A stretch of DNA of 64,000 nucleotides from Molossus alvarezi (Eukaryota; Chordata; Mammalia; Chiroptera; Molossidae), in contig CM073886.1 of NCBI GenBank assembly GCA_037176705.1, positions 6,200,001 through 6,264,000 on the forward strand, in the 5' to 3' direction. Position 1 is the stretch's first letter. Every line of letters begins with the position of its first letter. The notes beneath the pieces are model-generated. The model was given only the letters and a program-made list of their open reading frames with translations, was not told where the DNA came from and ran no database searches. The translations under genes and the position numbers were made by a program. Positions 21,627-31,809 of this stretch are shown piece by piece.

Positions 21627-22107
21627 AATGTTGAGACAAAAAAACAACACCCAAATGAAAGAAAATGAGGAATCACCAGAAAAGGAACTACATGAAATGG
21701 AAGAAAGCAATTTGTCATATAAAGAATTCAAAGCAATGATTTTAGAATCTGAAGCAAGATGAACCCAAAAAGACCCACAGCTGGACACATCATACTTAAA
21801 ATGGCAAACATTAAAGACAAAGAAAGAATCTTAAAGGAAGCAAGAGAGAGATAAAAAGTTACCTACAATAGAGCTACCATTAGATTGTCAGCTGATTTCT
21901 CAATAGAAACATTGCAGGCCAGAGGGGAGTGGCATGAAGTATACAAAGTAATAAAAGGCAAGGGTCTGAATCCAAGATAACTCTAACCACCAAGACTATC
22001 ATTCAAAATTGAAGAAGAAATAAAGAGCTTCACAGACAAAAAAAAGCTAAAGGAATTTACCACCACCAAACCAGTACTGCAAGAAATGCTAAAGGGACTG
22101 TTGTAAG
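21627..22107 (+). pseudogene. L1-B ORF1 remnant with internal deletion
   Basis: The start resembles other ORF1 copies (ATGTTGAGACAAAAAAAC), and the C-terminal part is recognisable (AGATTGTCAGCTGATTTC, CAGGCCAGAGGGGAGTGGC). Between about 21750 and 21755 the sequence jumps from the N-terminal segment to the end of the RRM-like segment. Most of the coiled coil and RRM is therefore missing, about 0.5 kb compared with HAL1-c. In-frame stops are also present. Confidence 0.7.
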
Positions 22108-22149
22108 AAGAAACAGAGAAAGAAAGAGGAATACAGGCATAAAATAAAA

Positions 22150-25100
22150 ATGGCAACTAATAAGTATCTATCAATGATAACCTTAATTGTAAATGGCTTA
22201 AGTGCTCCAATCAAAAGACATAGGGTAGCTGATTGCATAAGAAAACATGACCCATATATATGCTGTCTATAAAAGACTCACCTCACAAAAAAAGACTCAC
22301 ACAGGATGACAGTGAAGAGATGGAAAAATTTTTCCAAGCAAATGGAATGAAAAAAAAAAAAAAGCTGGTGTAGCAATACTCATATCTGATAAGATTGACT
22401 TCAAAATAAGGGCCATAATAAAAGACAAAGAAGGTCACTACATAATATTAAAGGAATCAATCCAACAAGGAATTATAACCCTTATAAGCATATATGTACC
22501 AAATACAGGAACACCAAAATATATTAAAAACTTCTGGAGGTCTTTAAGGGAGAGATCAATAACACTACAATCATAGTGGGTGACTTTAACACCCCACTGA
22601 CACAATGGATTGATCTTCTAGACAAAAAATTAACAAGGACACAGAATCCTTAAATGATTAACTAGATCAGTTGGACTTAATTGATATTTACAGAACATTT
22701 CACCCCAAAGCTGCAGAATATACATTCTTCTCAAGTGCACACAGGACATTGTCAAAGATAGACCACATGTTAGGACACAAAGTAAGTCTCTGCAAATTCA
22801 AAAAGATTGAAATCATATCAAGCATCTTCTCAGATTACAATGGCATGAAACTAGAACTCAATTACAACAAAAACACACAAAAACATGGAGTCTAAATAGC
22901 ATGTTATTAAACAACAAATGGGTTACCAAGGAGATTAAAGAAGAAATTAAAAACTTCCTGGAAACCAATGAAAACACACACACAACAACACAAAATCTAT
23001 GGGATGCAGTGAAAGCAGTCTTGAGAGGCAAGTTCATAGCACTACAGACCTACCTCAAGAAACAAGAAAAATTCCTATTTGACTTTCTAACCCTACAACT
23101 TAAAGAACTAGAATGTAAACAAAAAGAAAAACCCGGAGCAAGTAGAAGGAAAGAAATAATAAGATTAGAGCAGAAATAAACGACATAGAACCTAAACAAA
23201 CAAAAAAAAAATTCAAAAGATCAATGAAACAAAGAGCTGGTTCTTTGAAAAAATAAACAAGATTGATGGACCCTTAGCCAGACTCACCAAGAAACAAAAA
23301 GAGAGGACCCAAATAAATAAAATCAGAAATGAAAGAGGAGAAGTAACAACTGACATCACAGAAATACAAAGGATCATTAAAATATACTATGAACAATTAT
23401 ATGCCAACAAATTAGACAATCTAGGCAAAATGGACAAATTTCTAGAAACACACAGTCTCCCAAAACTGAACCAGGAAGAGAGAAAACTTGAACAGACCAA
23501 TAACAACTAAAGAAATTGAAGGTGTAATCAAGAAACTCCCGCAAACAAAAGCCCAGGCCCCGATGGTTTCACAGGGGAGTTTTATCGAACATTCAAAGAA
23601 GATCTAACACCCATTCTCCTCAAACTATTCCAAAAAATCCAAGAAGATGGAAGACTTCCAAATCCTTTTTATGAGGCCAGCATAATCCTAATCCCCAAAC
23701 CAGATAAAAACACTACAAAGAAAGAAAACTACAGGCCAATATCACTGATGAACACAGATGCCAAAATTCTTAACAAAATATTAGCAAATCAAATCCAGCA
23801 ATACATCACAAAAATTATTCATCATGACCAAGTGGGACTCATCCCAGGGATGCAAGGCTGGTACAATATTTGTAAATCAATAAATGTGATATACCACATA
23901 AACAAAATGAAAGATGAAAACCACATGATCTTATCAATAGATGCTAAAAAAGCATTTGACAAAATCCAGCACTCATTTCTGATAAAAATGCTCAGCTATG
24001 TAGGGATAGAGGGATCATATCTTGACATCATAAAGGCCATATATAAAAAACCTACAGCCAACATCATTCTCAATGGGCAAAAACTAAAAGCATTTCCCTT
24101 AGGAACAGAAACAAGATAGGGATGCCCACTTTCACCACTCTTACTTAACATAGTACTGGAAGTCTTAGCCACCCCAATTAGACATGAAGAAAGAATAAAA
24201 GGAATCCAAATTGGAAAGGAGGAAGTGAAACTGTCATTCTTTGCAGATGATATGATAAAATCCATATCATCTAAAGACTCATAAAAAATCCACTAAATTT
24301 AATAAATGAATTTGGCAAAGTAGCAGAATACAAAATTAACATCAAGAAATCAACAACATTCTATTACACCAACAATGAACTCACAGAAAGAGAAACTAAA
24401 AAAACAATCTCATTTCCTATTATGGCAAAAAAATTAAGATACCTAGGAATAAACTTAACCAAAGAAGTAAAGGACCTCTTCGTAGAAAACTACAGGACAC
24501 TGAAAAAAGAAATAGAGGAAGATATAAAAATGTGGAAATCCATATACCTTGTTCATTGGTTGGAAGAATTAACATTATTAAAATGTCTATACTACCCAAA
24601 GCAATCTATAGATTCAATGCAATCCCCATCAAAATACCAACAACATATTCACAGAACTAGAAAAAATACTCCAAAAGTTTATGTGGAACAAAAAAGGCCC
24701 CAAATAGCCACAGCAATCTTGAAAAAGAAGAACAAAGTAGGAAGGATCACAACACCGGATATCAGGTATACTACAAAGCTACTGTAATCAAAACAGCCTG
24801 GTACTGGCATAAGAACAGGCATATAGATCAAGGAAACAGAACAGAGAACCCAGAAATTGATCCAAGACATTATGTTCAATTAATGTTTGACAAAGGTGGA
24901 AAAAGCATACAATGGAGTAAACACAGCCTCTTCAATAAATGGTGTTGGGAAAATTGGACAGCTACATGCAAAAAAAAAAAAAAAAAAAGAAGAAGCTAGA
25001 GCACCAACTTACACCATACACAAGAATAAACTCAAAATAGATGAAAGACTTAAATGTGACTTGTTAATCCATAAAAATCCTAGAAGAAAATGTAGGCAAC

Positions 25101-26083
25101 AAAATTTCAGACATAAGACACAGCAGAATTTTCATTGATACAATGCCTAAGGCAAGAAAAACAAAGGAAAAAATGAACACATGGGACTACATCAAACTAA
25201 AAAGCTTCTGCACAGCAAAAGAAAAACCATCATGCCCTGGCCAGTTTGGCTCAGCGGTTGGAGTGTCGGCCTGTGGACCAGAGAGTCCCAGGTTCGGTTC
25301 CCGCTAGGGGCAGGTACAAAAAAAAAAGAAACAACCATCAAAATGGAAAGGGAACCCACTATATAGGAGAGCATAACTGCCAATGATACATCAGATAAGA
25401 CGTTAATTTCCAAAATATATAGAGTACTCACACAAGTCAACCAAAGGAAGACAAATAATTCAATTAAAATGGGCAGAGGATGTAAAGAGAAATCTCTCCA
25501 AACAGGACATACAAATGGCCAAGAGACATATGAAAAAATGCTCAACATCACTAATCATCAGAGAGATGCAAATTAAAACAACAATGAGGTATCACCTCAC
25601 ACCTGTCAGAATGGCTGCCATCAACAAATTATCAAACAACAAGTGCTGGTGAGGGTGTGGGGAAAAGGGGACTCTAGTACACTGCTGGTGGGAATGCAGA
25701 CTGGTGCAGCCGCTATGGAAAACAATGTGGTTTTATCTCAAAAAATTAAAAATTGAACTGCCACTTAACCCAGTGATCCCACTTCTAGGAATATACCCAA
25801 AGAAGCCTGAAACACCATCAGAAAGAATATATGTACCCCTATGTTCATAGCAGCACTATTTTCAATAACTAAGATCTGGAAACAGCCCAAGTGTCCATCA
25901 GTAGATGAATGGATAAAAAAGCCATGGTACATATACACAATGGAGTACTATGCAGCTGTAAGAAAGAAAGATCTCTTATCCTTTGAGATGGCATGGAGAA
26001 ACCTGGAAAGTATTATCCTAAGCAAAACAAGCCAATCAGAGAAACACAAATATCACATGATCTCACTTATTTGTGAAATATAA
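22150..26083 (+). pseudogene. L1-B ORF2, heavily disrupted
   Basis: Parts can be followed in order: endonuclease ([20 protein letters not shown] near 22675, [11 protein letters not shown] near 22835), reverse transcriptase ([12 protein letters not shown] near 23730, then an FADDM-type motif near 24240), and the C-terminal region to 26083. The endonuclease SDH has become SDY, which by family knowledge removes a catalytic histidine. A stop follows the TETR segment (24117-24119), several other shifts and stops occur, and a poly-A run lies at 24971-24988. Confidence 0.85.
25234..25327 (+). repeat. Head-only Ves SINE with A-tail
   Basis: Only the first 84 bases of a Ves SINE are present (GCCCTGGCCAGTTTGGCTCA to CTAGGGGCAGGTAC), followed at once by an A-run. 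The flanks AAAGAAAAACCATCA and AAAGAAACAACCATCA look like a TSD with small changes. It is an independent short retroposon rather than a later deletion. A second copy of this form is at 59145. Confidence 0.75.
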
Positions 26084-26710
26084 TGAATAAAACAAGTTGA
26101 TGAACAAAATAGACCCAGAGTCATAGAAGTAGGATACAGACTGACAAACCTCAGAAGATGGGGCTCGGGGGGAGGGAAGAGATAAACCACAGAACTTATA
26201 TGCATGTATGTGTAACCATGGACCTGGACAACAATGATGGGAATGACGCAGAGGTGGGTGGTAGATCGGGAGGAGGGTGTCAATGGGGGGAAAAGAGGAA
26301 CATCTGTAACAAAAATAAATTAATAAAAAGATTAAAAATTAAAAACAAACAAAACAATAGAATCTACAAACAAAATGAGCAAGCAGAACAGAAACAGATG
26401 GATAGATACAGAGAACTTTTTGTTGCTTGCCAGATGGGACAGGGCTGGGGAGATGGGTGAAAAAGATGAAGTGATTAAGAAATACAAGTTGGTTGTTAGA
26501 CTTATGAACCTTAAAGGGAAGCAGGGAGGGAGGGTGGGAAGAGATAAACCAAAGAACTTCTATGCATATGTGCTTAACCAATGGACACCGACAATAAATA
26601 GTGTGGGGAAGGCAGGAAGGGGCCAGATTGGGGGGGAGGGGGTAAGTGGGGGAAAAGGGGGACATCTGTAATACATTCGGCAATTAAGATAAGTTTAAAC
26701 AAAGTTTTGG

Positions 26711-27284
26711 TACATCTAAAGCAACATTTAAAGGCAAAGGAAAACTAGAGAATTATTTACATTATGTATACCAGATAAGGGGTTACAATCTTTTACATAT
26801 AAACAGCTCTTTCAAATCCACTGGGAAACGATGAACAAGATATAGGCAAAGATATGCGCAATAAGTTTTTTTTTCTTTATTGATTTTTTAGTGAGAGGGG
26901 AAGGGATAGGGAGAGAGAGATAGAAACATCCATGAGAAAGAACATCGACCGGCTGCCTCCTGCGTGCCCTTCACTGGGGATCTGGCCCACAACCTGGGCA
27001 TGTGCCCTGACCGGGAATTGGACTGGTAACTTCTTGGTGCATGGGGTCAATGATGAGCAATAAGTTTTAAAAAAGAAACATAAATGTCCAAAAGCATATA
27101 AAAGGTTGAAATTGAAGTAAAACCATGATTCTTCTGAGGGTTAGTTTGGTTTTATATATCCAAAGCTTTAAACATGGCCATAGTTCTTTGATCTAGAACT
27201 CTCATTTCTAGAAATTTATCCTAAGTAAATAAATATAGGTGTATAAAAAGATTGACCTACCAGATTGTCCACTTACGTATTATT
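26711..27284. other. AT-rich DNA around one 5'-truncated SINE
   Basis: Apart from the SINE at 26870-27056, no gene or named repeat is recognised. The part 27160-27260 (TCTAGAAATTTATCCTAAGT) recalls an old L1 3' fragment but is too short to call. Confidence 0.35.
26870..27056 (-). repeat. 5'-truncated Ves-type SINE, antisense
   Basis: The body and tail complement are present, but the tRNA box A part is missing: it ends at TGCATGGGGTCAATGATGA. The TSD GCAATAAGTTT lies at 26858-26868 and 27057-27067. Confidence 0.85.
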
Positions 27285-27304
27285 AAAAGTGTAAAACCAG
27301 AGCC

Positions 27305-27729
27305 GGGCCAGTGTGGCTCAGTGGTTGAGCACTGACCCATGCACAAAGAGGTCGCTGGTTCAATTCCCGGTCAGGACACATGCCCAGGTTGTAGGCATGA
27401 TCCCCAGTGGGGGGCATGCAGGAGGTGGCTGATCGATGTTCTCTCTCATGGATGTTTCTATCTCTCTCTCCCTCTCCCTTCCTCTCTCTCTAAAATTGAT
27501 TAAGAGCCTGACCGCGTTGGGTCAGCGGTTAGAGCGTTGGCCCGTGGACCAGGAAGTCTGGGGTTCGGTTCCCGCTAAGGGCACGTACCTCGGTTGTGGT
27601 TCATCTCCGGCCCTGGTTGAGGTCATGCAAGTGGCAACCAGTTGATGTGTCTCTCTCACGTCGATGCCCCCCCCCCCAAGGCTCTGTCTGAAGATAATGC
27701 AAAAGTGTCCTAGGGTGAGGATAAAAAAC
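27305..27729 (+). repeat. Head-to-tail pair of SINEs sharing one TSD
   Basis: The first unit (about 27305-27505) is of the ATTGATTAA-tail type. The second (about 27506-27729) is of the GGGTGAGGATAAA type and contains a poly-C run (27667-27678) in place of part of the body. A single 20-bp duplication with one mismatch brackets both units, at 27285-27304 and 27730-27749. No second TSD separates the units. Confidence 0.8.
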
Positions 27730-27749
27730 AAAAGTGAAAAACCAGAGCC

Positions 27750-28149
27750 AGTGTGCAGGGCAGCTCCCTGGGAGAAGCAGCCTCTCCTTCTGTGTAAGGA
27801 GCTGGGGCTGATGGAGCCTCAATTTCAACCTGCAGCCCCTCTTCTCAGGCAGTCCTAGCGGGGGCCTAGGCACGAGGCAAGAGTCTGGCGACTTTTGCTG
27901 GTTTGTGGGATTCCTTAGTGGGAAACTTTGTTCCAGAACTCCCCGTCGGGCTGGCTGAACCTCAGCGGGATCTGCACATTGATCTGAGGTTCTCTCTGGC
28001 CGGTCCTGGCTCCTCACGGCATTCCCGGGTGCTGCTCCCGCACACGTCTGCGTCCGACTGTCTCGGTGCGGCCTCACATTCTGGCGATGAGGCAGCTTCT
28101 TCCTGAGCCACGCCCTCCACAGCACCACCTCACTGACTTCTTCTTCTTC
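27750..28149. other. GC-rich stretch, possibly LTR-derived
   Basis: The sequence has more CpGs than its surroundings. The phrases GCGGGATCTGCACATTGATC and TCTGAGGTTCTCTCTGGCC recall the end of an LTR or leader of an endogenous retrovirus. No TG/CA ends, polyadenylation signal or TSD could be shown, so this is only a suggestion. Confidence 0.25.
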
Positions 28150-28376
28150 TTTTTTATAAAATTTTTCCTTTTTTTTTTTTGGATTTTAGAGAGAGAGGAA
28201 GGGAGAGGGAGAGAGAGATAGAAACATCAATGAGAGAGAACATTGACTGGCCGCCTCCTGCATGCCCCCCACTGGGGATCAGGCCCACAAGCTGGGCATG
28301 TGCTCTGACTGGGAATCAAACTGGAGACCTCTTGGTGCCTGGTTCACGCTCAACCACTGAGCCACACTGGCTGGGC
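28150..28376 (-). repeat. Ves-type SINE, antisense
   Basis: Poly-T, GGATTTTAGAGAGAGAGGAA, GAGATAGAAACATCAATGAG and the head complement CTGAGCCACACTGGCTGGGC are all present. Confidence 0.9.
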
Positions 28377-28520
28377 TAATTTAATTCTTACAATAACCCC
28401 CAAGTCAGGTATTTTTACTAACCATAGTGTGGATGTGAAGTAACATTCTCGAGGTCATGCAGCTACTAAGTGGTCAAGTTCATGGTCCTCTAAATCACAG
28501 CCATTCAGTCTGCTGAGAAG
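28377..28520 (-). repeat. MIR SINE fragment
   Basis: On the plus strand TTAATTCTTACAATAACCCC and the AACATTCTCGAGGTCATGCAG / CTACTAAGTGG block match the complement of the ancient tRNA-derived MIR core. Confidence 0.65.
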
Positions 28521-28800
28521 TGTGGTTTCCAATCACATCAGTGTTCTGTTCGGTGGAGCATGGTCGCCGACTTTCTCCAGTTTTATACGTGAGTTCCTCA
28601 TAGTTACATTTGTGTACACTCACTGGGGGTTTAAGAGGTCCGCTTTCCACTCCTTGGCACAAAAGTAACGCAGTTATTTAAGTTAATGGTCAGATCATCA
28701 ACATCTCTTTGAAATCCCTGCCGACCCCCTTCCCAAATCTGAGCTATATTTTCAGACTGTTTCGAGTGAATAATTACTTAACTAATTGTTAATATTCATT
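28521..28800. other. Stretch without recognised feature
   Basis: No gene or repeat is recognised. Confidence 0.35.
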
Positions 28801-29665
28801 AACTCTCTGACATATCAAGCACTGAGCTAAAGCAAGTTTTACAGGGATTCGCAAGACAACCCCGCTGTTTCGGGGCTCATATTCTAGAGAGGGAGGCAGA
28901 AGAGACAACTAATAAATGTACGAGAAAGGTAAGTTCGTAGAAAGGTAAGTGCTGTAAAGAAATAAAGCAAGGTGATTCCATGGGCGGTGGTTGAGGGTGG
29001 GGTGGGGCTGTTAGGAGAATGTGGGCAGTGAAGGCCTCTTTAAGGAGGTGATACTTGAGCTGGGGCCTCCAGGCGATGAGCAAGTCAGACATAGAAAGGG
29101 CAGGAGGAAGAGGGAAAGCAAGTACAAAGGTCCTGAGGCGGGAACAGAAAGAGTTCAGTAAGCGAACAGAGAGTTAAGATATACATTGGGGTGGGGGCAG
29201 GGATGGGAAGAGATGAACCAAAGAACTTATATGCATTTATGCAAAACCAGTGGACACAGACAACAGTGTGGGGAAGGCAGGAGGGGGGTGTCAATGGGGG
29301 CGGGGAGCGACATCTGTAATACTTTCAACAATAAAGATTTTTTAAAAAGCCACAAGGGAAATGAAAATATTGCCATCTAATAAATGTAATTTCTCTGGGA
29401 GGAAAAATTTTTGCAAACATGGGTTCATGTGACGTAAGTAAATAATTACACGAGCTCTTGGTGGTGGGGAAAAAAAAAAGAGATACATTGGAGAAAGATG
29501 GGGCCATACTCTATAGGCCAGTATAATGAGTTTTAGTTTTACTCTAAGAGAAATGGGAAGTTATTGGAAAGTTTTAAGTGGGGTTGTAACATAATCTGTT
29601 ATAAATGTTAAAGAAGCCACTTTGGCTGTTGTGTGAAGAATAAATAAGGGGACAGAACGGAAGCA
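28801..29665 (+). repeat. Ancient mammalian repeat split by an L1 tail
   Basis: The order AAGGCCTCTTTAAGGAGGTG, GTACAAAGGTCCTGAGGCGG, then after the L1 insertion AGTTTTACTCTAAGAGAAAT and GGGGTTGTAACATAATCTG matches an old dispersed mammalian repeat that I recognise by pattern but do not name. It is colinear across the insertion at 29190-29477. Confidence 0.5.
29190..29477 (+). mobile_element. 5'-truncated L1/HAL1 tail with 3'-transduced segment
   Basis: The L1-type 3' UTR (GATGAACCAAAGAACTTATA, TGGACACAGACAACAGTGTG, AATAAAG) ends in a short A-tail near 29345. About 125 bp of unrelated sequence follows, then a second A-run at 29470-29479. The TSD AAGATATACATTGG / AAGAGATACATTGG (29176-29189, 29478-29491) encloses all of it. 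This is the classic layout of a read-through transcript that used a downstream polyadenylation site. Confidence 0.8.
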
Positions 29666-29667
29666 GG

Positions 29668-30175
29668 GTCTGGCAGTTCCTCAGTAACGTAAACATAGAA
29701 GCACCGTATGACCCCGCAATTCCACTTTTGGGTATACACCCCCGAGAACAGAAATCAGGTATCAAACAAAACCTTGCATTTGAATATTCACAGCAGCCAA
29801 AGGTGGCAGCCGCCCAAATATCTACCAAAACAAACAACATGTGCTATATCCACACAACCAAATATTTTCTAGCCGTAAAAGGACTGATACATGCTACAAC
29901 CTGGATGGACCTAGAAAACATTACGCCGAGTGGAAGAAGGCATCCGGAAAAGGCTACATCATGTGTAGTTCCATTCATATAAGATGTCTAGGACAGGCAA
30001 ATTCTCCATGCTTAGTGGGTCTGGGTATTTCATTTAGGGTGATGAAAATGTTCTGGGACTAGATGGTGATGATGGTTACACAACACTGTGGATGCACAGA
30101 AGGTCAATGAATTGTAGAGTTTAAAATGGTTAAAATGATACATTTTGTTAAATATATTTAATAATCATAAAAGAT
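29668..30175 (+). repeat. Old L1 (L1M type) 3' end
   Basis: Landmarks: GACCCCGCAATTCCACTTTT, GGGTATACACCC, ATTCACAGCAGCCAAAGGTG, TACAACCTGGATGGACC and GGTTAAAATGATACATTTTG. This is the ORF2 end and 3' UTR of an ancient L1, with stops. Confidence 0.85.
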
Positions 30176-30262
30176 TTACCCAAGAGCTGTTAAAAGTGCA
30201 GTTTCCTGGGTCTCTTCTCTTCGAGATTATGGTTCAGCAGGTCTGGGAGGTCCCAGGACCTG
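30176..30262. repeat. MER5/MER20-like hAT fragment
   Basis: The blocks AGCTGTTAAAAGTGCAG, CCTGGGTC and TTCAGCAGGTCTGGGAGGTCC match the core of short ancient hAT elements. The ends are not preserved. Confidence 0.45.
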
Positions 30263-30948
30263 TTATTAATTTTTTTTGAAGAGCGGAAGCTGGAAGATCA
30301 GGTAGGAAGAGGGGAGGCTTGGCCTAGGAGAGCAACATCGAAGGTTGGACTTAGTTGGAAAGACACCGGACATATCCTGGAAGTAGAGTCACCAAAACAT
30401 GTCCTGGCTTGAAAGGGGGGAAGAGAAAAAAGTGAGAGACGCTTCACAGGCCTTGAGCATCTGGTTGGAGAATGGTGTCATTTACAGAGCTGGGAGATGC
30501 CAGGGGAAATAAGTTTGGGGAAAATGAAGAGTTTTGTGCCTACTTAAGCACAAGAACACCTCTTCTTGGAAAGGGCGCCCACTGCAGAGACTGCTGTTAC
30601 CGACTGTATCCATCTGTTGTCCCTCCTTTAATGACAGACAGCTGGGTTTGTCTGGAGCAGCAAAGTGCCCGGCTCAAGGTCAACAGTTCTCGTTTGCCTT
30701 TGCAGTTAAGGAGAGCCAGGGGGACGGGAGCAGGTCTGAGCTCTCTGAAGAGCAGTGCTCAGCTGCAGAAGGCATCCCTCTTAGCTCTTGCTCTTTCTTC
30801 TGCCTGCTGAACACATGCACTTCATGGTCTTAATGTGAATACGAATAACCTTGACCTTGAGGTATGAAGTTATATGCTAAACATATGAGAAGGAGCCTGC
30901 ATCCCAAACAGCTTGGGGAGCTGCCTCACCCCTTCTAGTCTTTTCTTC
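30263..30948. other. Stretch without recognised feature
   Basis: Two overlapping open frames of about 100 codons (30472-30833) use different frames of the same DNA and show no domain. No repeat was recognised. Confidence 0.35.
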
Positions 30949-30961
30949 AAAAAATACACCC

Positions 30962-31809
30962 GGACTTCCGGTCAGGATGGCGGGGAGGTAAACGCGGTAT
31001 CGTCCTCCCACAACCACATCTAAGTTACAACTAAACTACAGAACAACCAGCATTCAGAACCGCCTGAAATCAAGCTGAATGGAAGTCCTACAACTACGGA
31101 ATTAAAGCAGCGGCCACATCCAGACTGGTAGGAGGGCGGAGGGGACGGGCTGGGCCCACACCCACGTGTGGCGGATAAAAATCAGGAGGACACCTCGGCT
31201 GGGAAGGTCCTCCCTGAGGACTGAGGGGTCCCCGTCCCACACCAGGTGCCCCGCTCAGGGTTCCAGTGCCAGGAAGAGAATCCCCATCACTCTGGCTGGA
31301 AAAACCAGCGGAAACTGAGGCTCAGGGAGGCTGAGGCGGCTGGAGCCCCAGGCAGCTCCCTAAAGGGCCCGCGCACGGACTTATCGGACTCTCTCCCTCT
31401 AAGCTCGGAGGGGAGGCAGCTCGAGGGGCGCCAGAGACACACAGGGAAGAACTGAGCTATTTGGCACTGGAGCGAGGGCTGGAGAGGGTGCTTTCTCCAG
31501 GACAAACGTGCTATTAGAGGCCTTTGTTCTTTTGGTGAGCCCTTCCCTGGGGCGGCAGACAGCTGCCATATCTGGGACTACAGCAACCTGGCTCACACTG
31601 GTAGCCCCGCCCTGCTGACCTGAGGCCCCGCCCCACCCAACCTTCAGGCCCACCCAAGCTGTTGCCACTTGCTTAATCATAGGATTGGCCTGTCTTGGAT
31701 CCTGCTTCAGGTTTTCCTAAATTCTTTCAAACGAGCAGCATCTGGTCTCAGCTAGCCCCATACCTCTTGTTAAGTAATACACTGAAACAAACACAGGGAG
31801 GTAGCCAAA
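30962..31809 (+). promoter_or_regulatory. HAL1-c 5' UTR
   Basis: The first 25 bases hold an ETS-like ACTTCCGGT (30964-30972) and a YY1-like AGGATGGCG (30974-30982). The region is GC-rich with CpGs and matches HAL1-b 17351-19010 throughout, apart from the SINE there and an extra block in HAL1-b. Promoter function is inferred from the position and from L1 knowledge. Confidence 0.55.

Larger units (their letters stand above)
20494..26359 (+). mobile_element. L1-B: full-length but decayed L1 inside HAL1-b
   Basis: The element has a 5' UTR (from about 20494), truncated ORF1, ORF2, 3' UTR and A-rich tail. The exact 11-bp TSD GAATCTACAAA lies at 20483-20493 and 26360-26370, and HAL1-b sequence is continuous across it. 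ORF2 carries many stops and frameshifts, so this copy is older or has decayed longer than L1-A. A head-only SINE lies inside at 25234. Confidence 0.9.
17351..26701 (+). mobile_element. HAL1-b: ORF1-only half-L1, interrupted by three SINEs and L1-B
   Basis: The 5' end (GAGACTTCTGGTCAAGG) matches the start of HAL1-c at 30962. The body includes a 5' UTR to about 19010, a decayed ORF1 and a 3' UTR. The 3' UTR is cut at 20493 by L1-B and resumes at 26371 (CAAAATGAGCAAGCAGAACA). It ends in a tail near 26701. The outer TSD AAGTTTTGG lies at 17342-17350 and 26702-26710. Without insertions the element would be about 2.8 kb, with no ORF2 sequence of its own. Confidence 0.85.
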
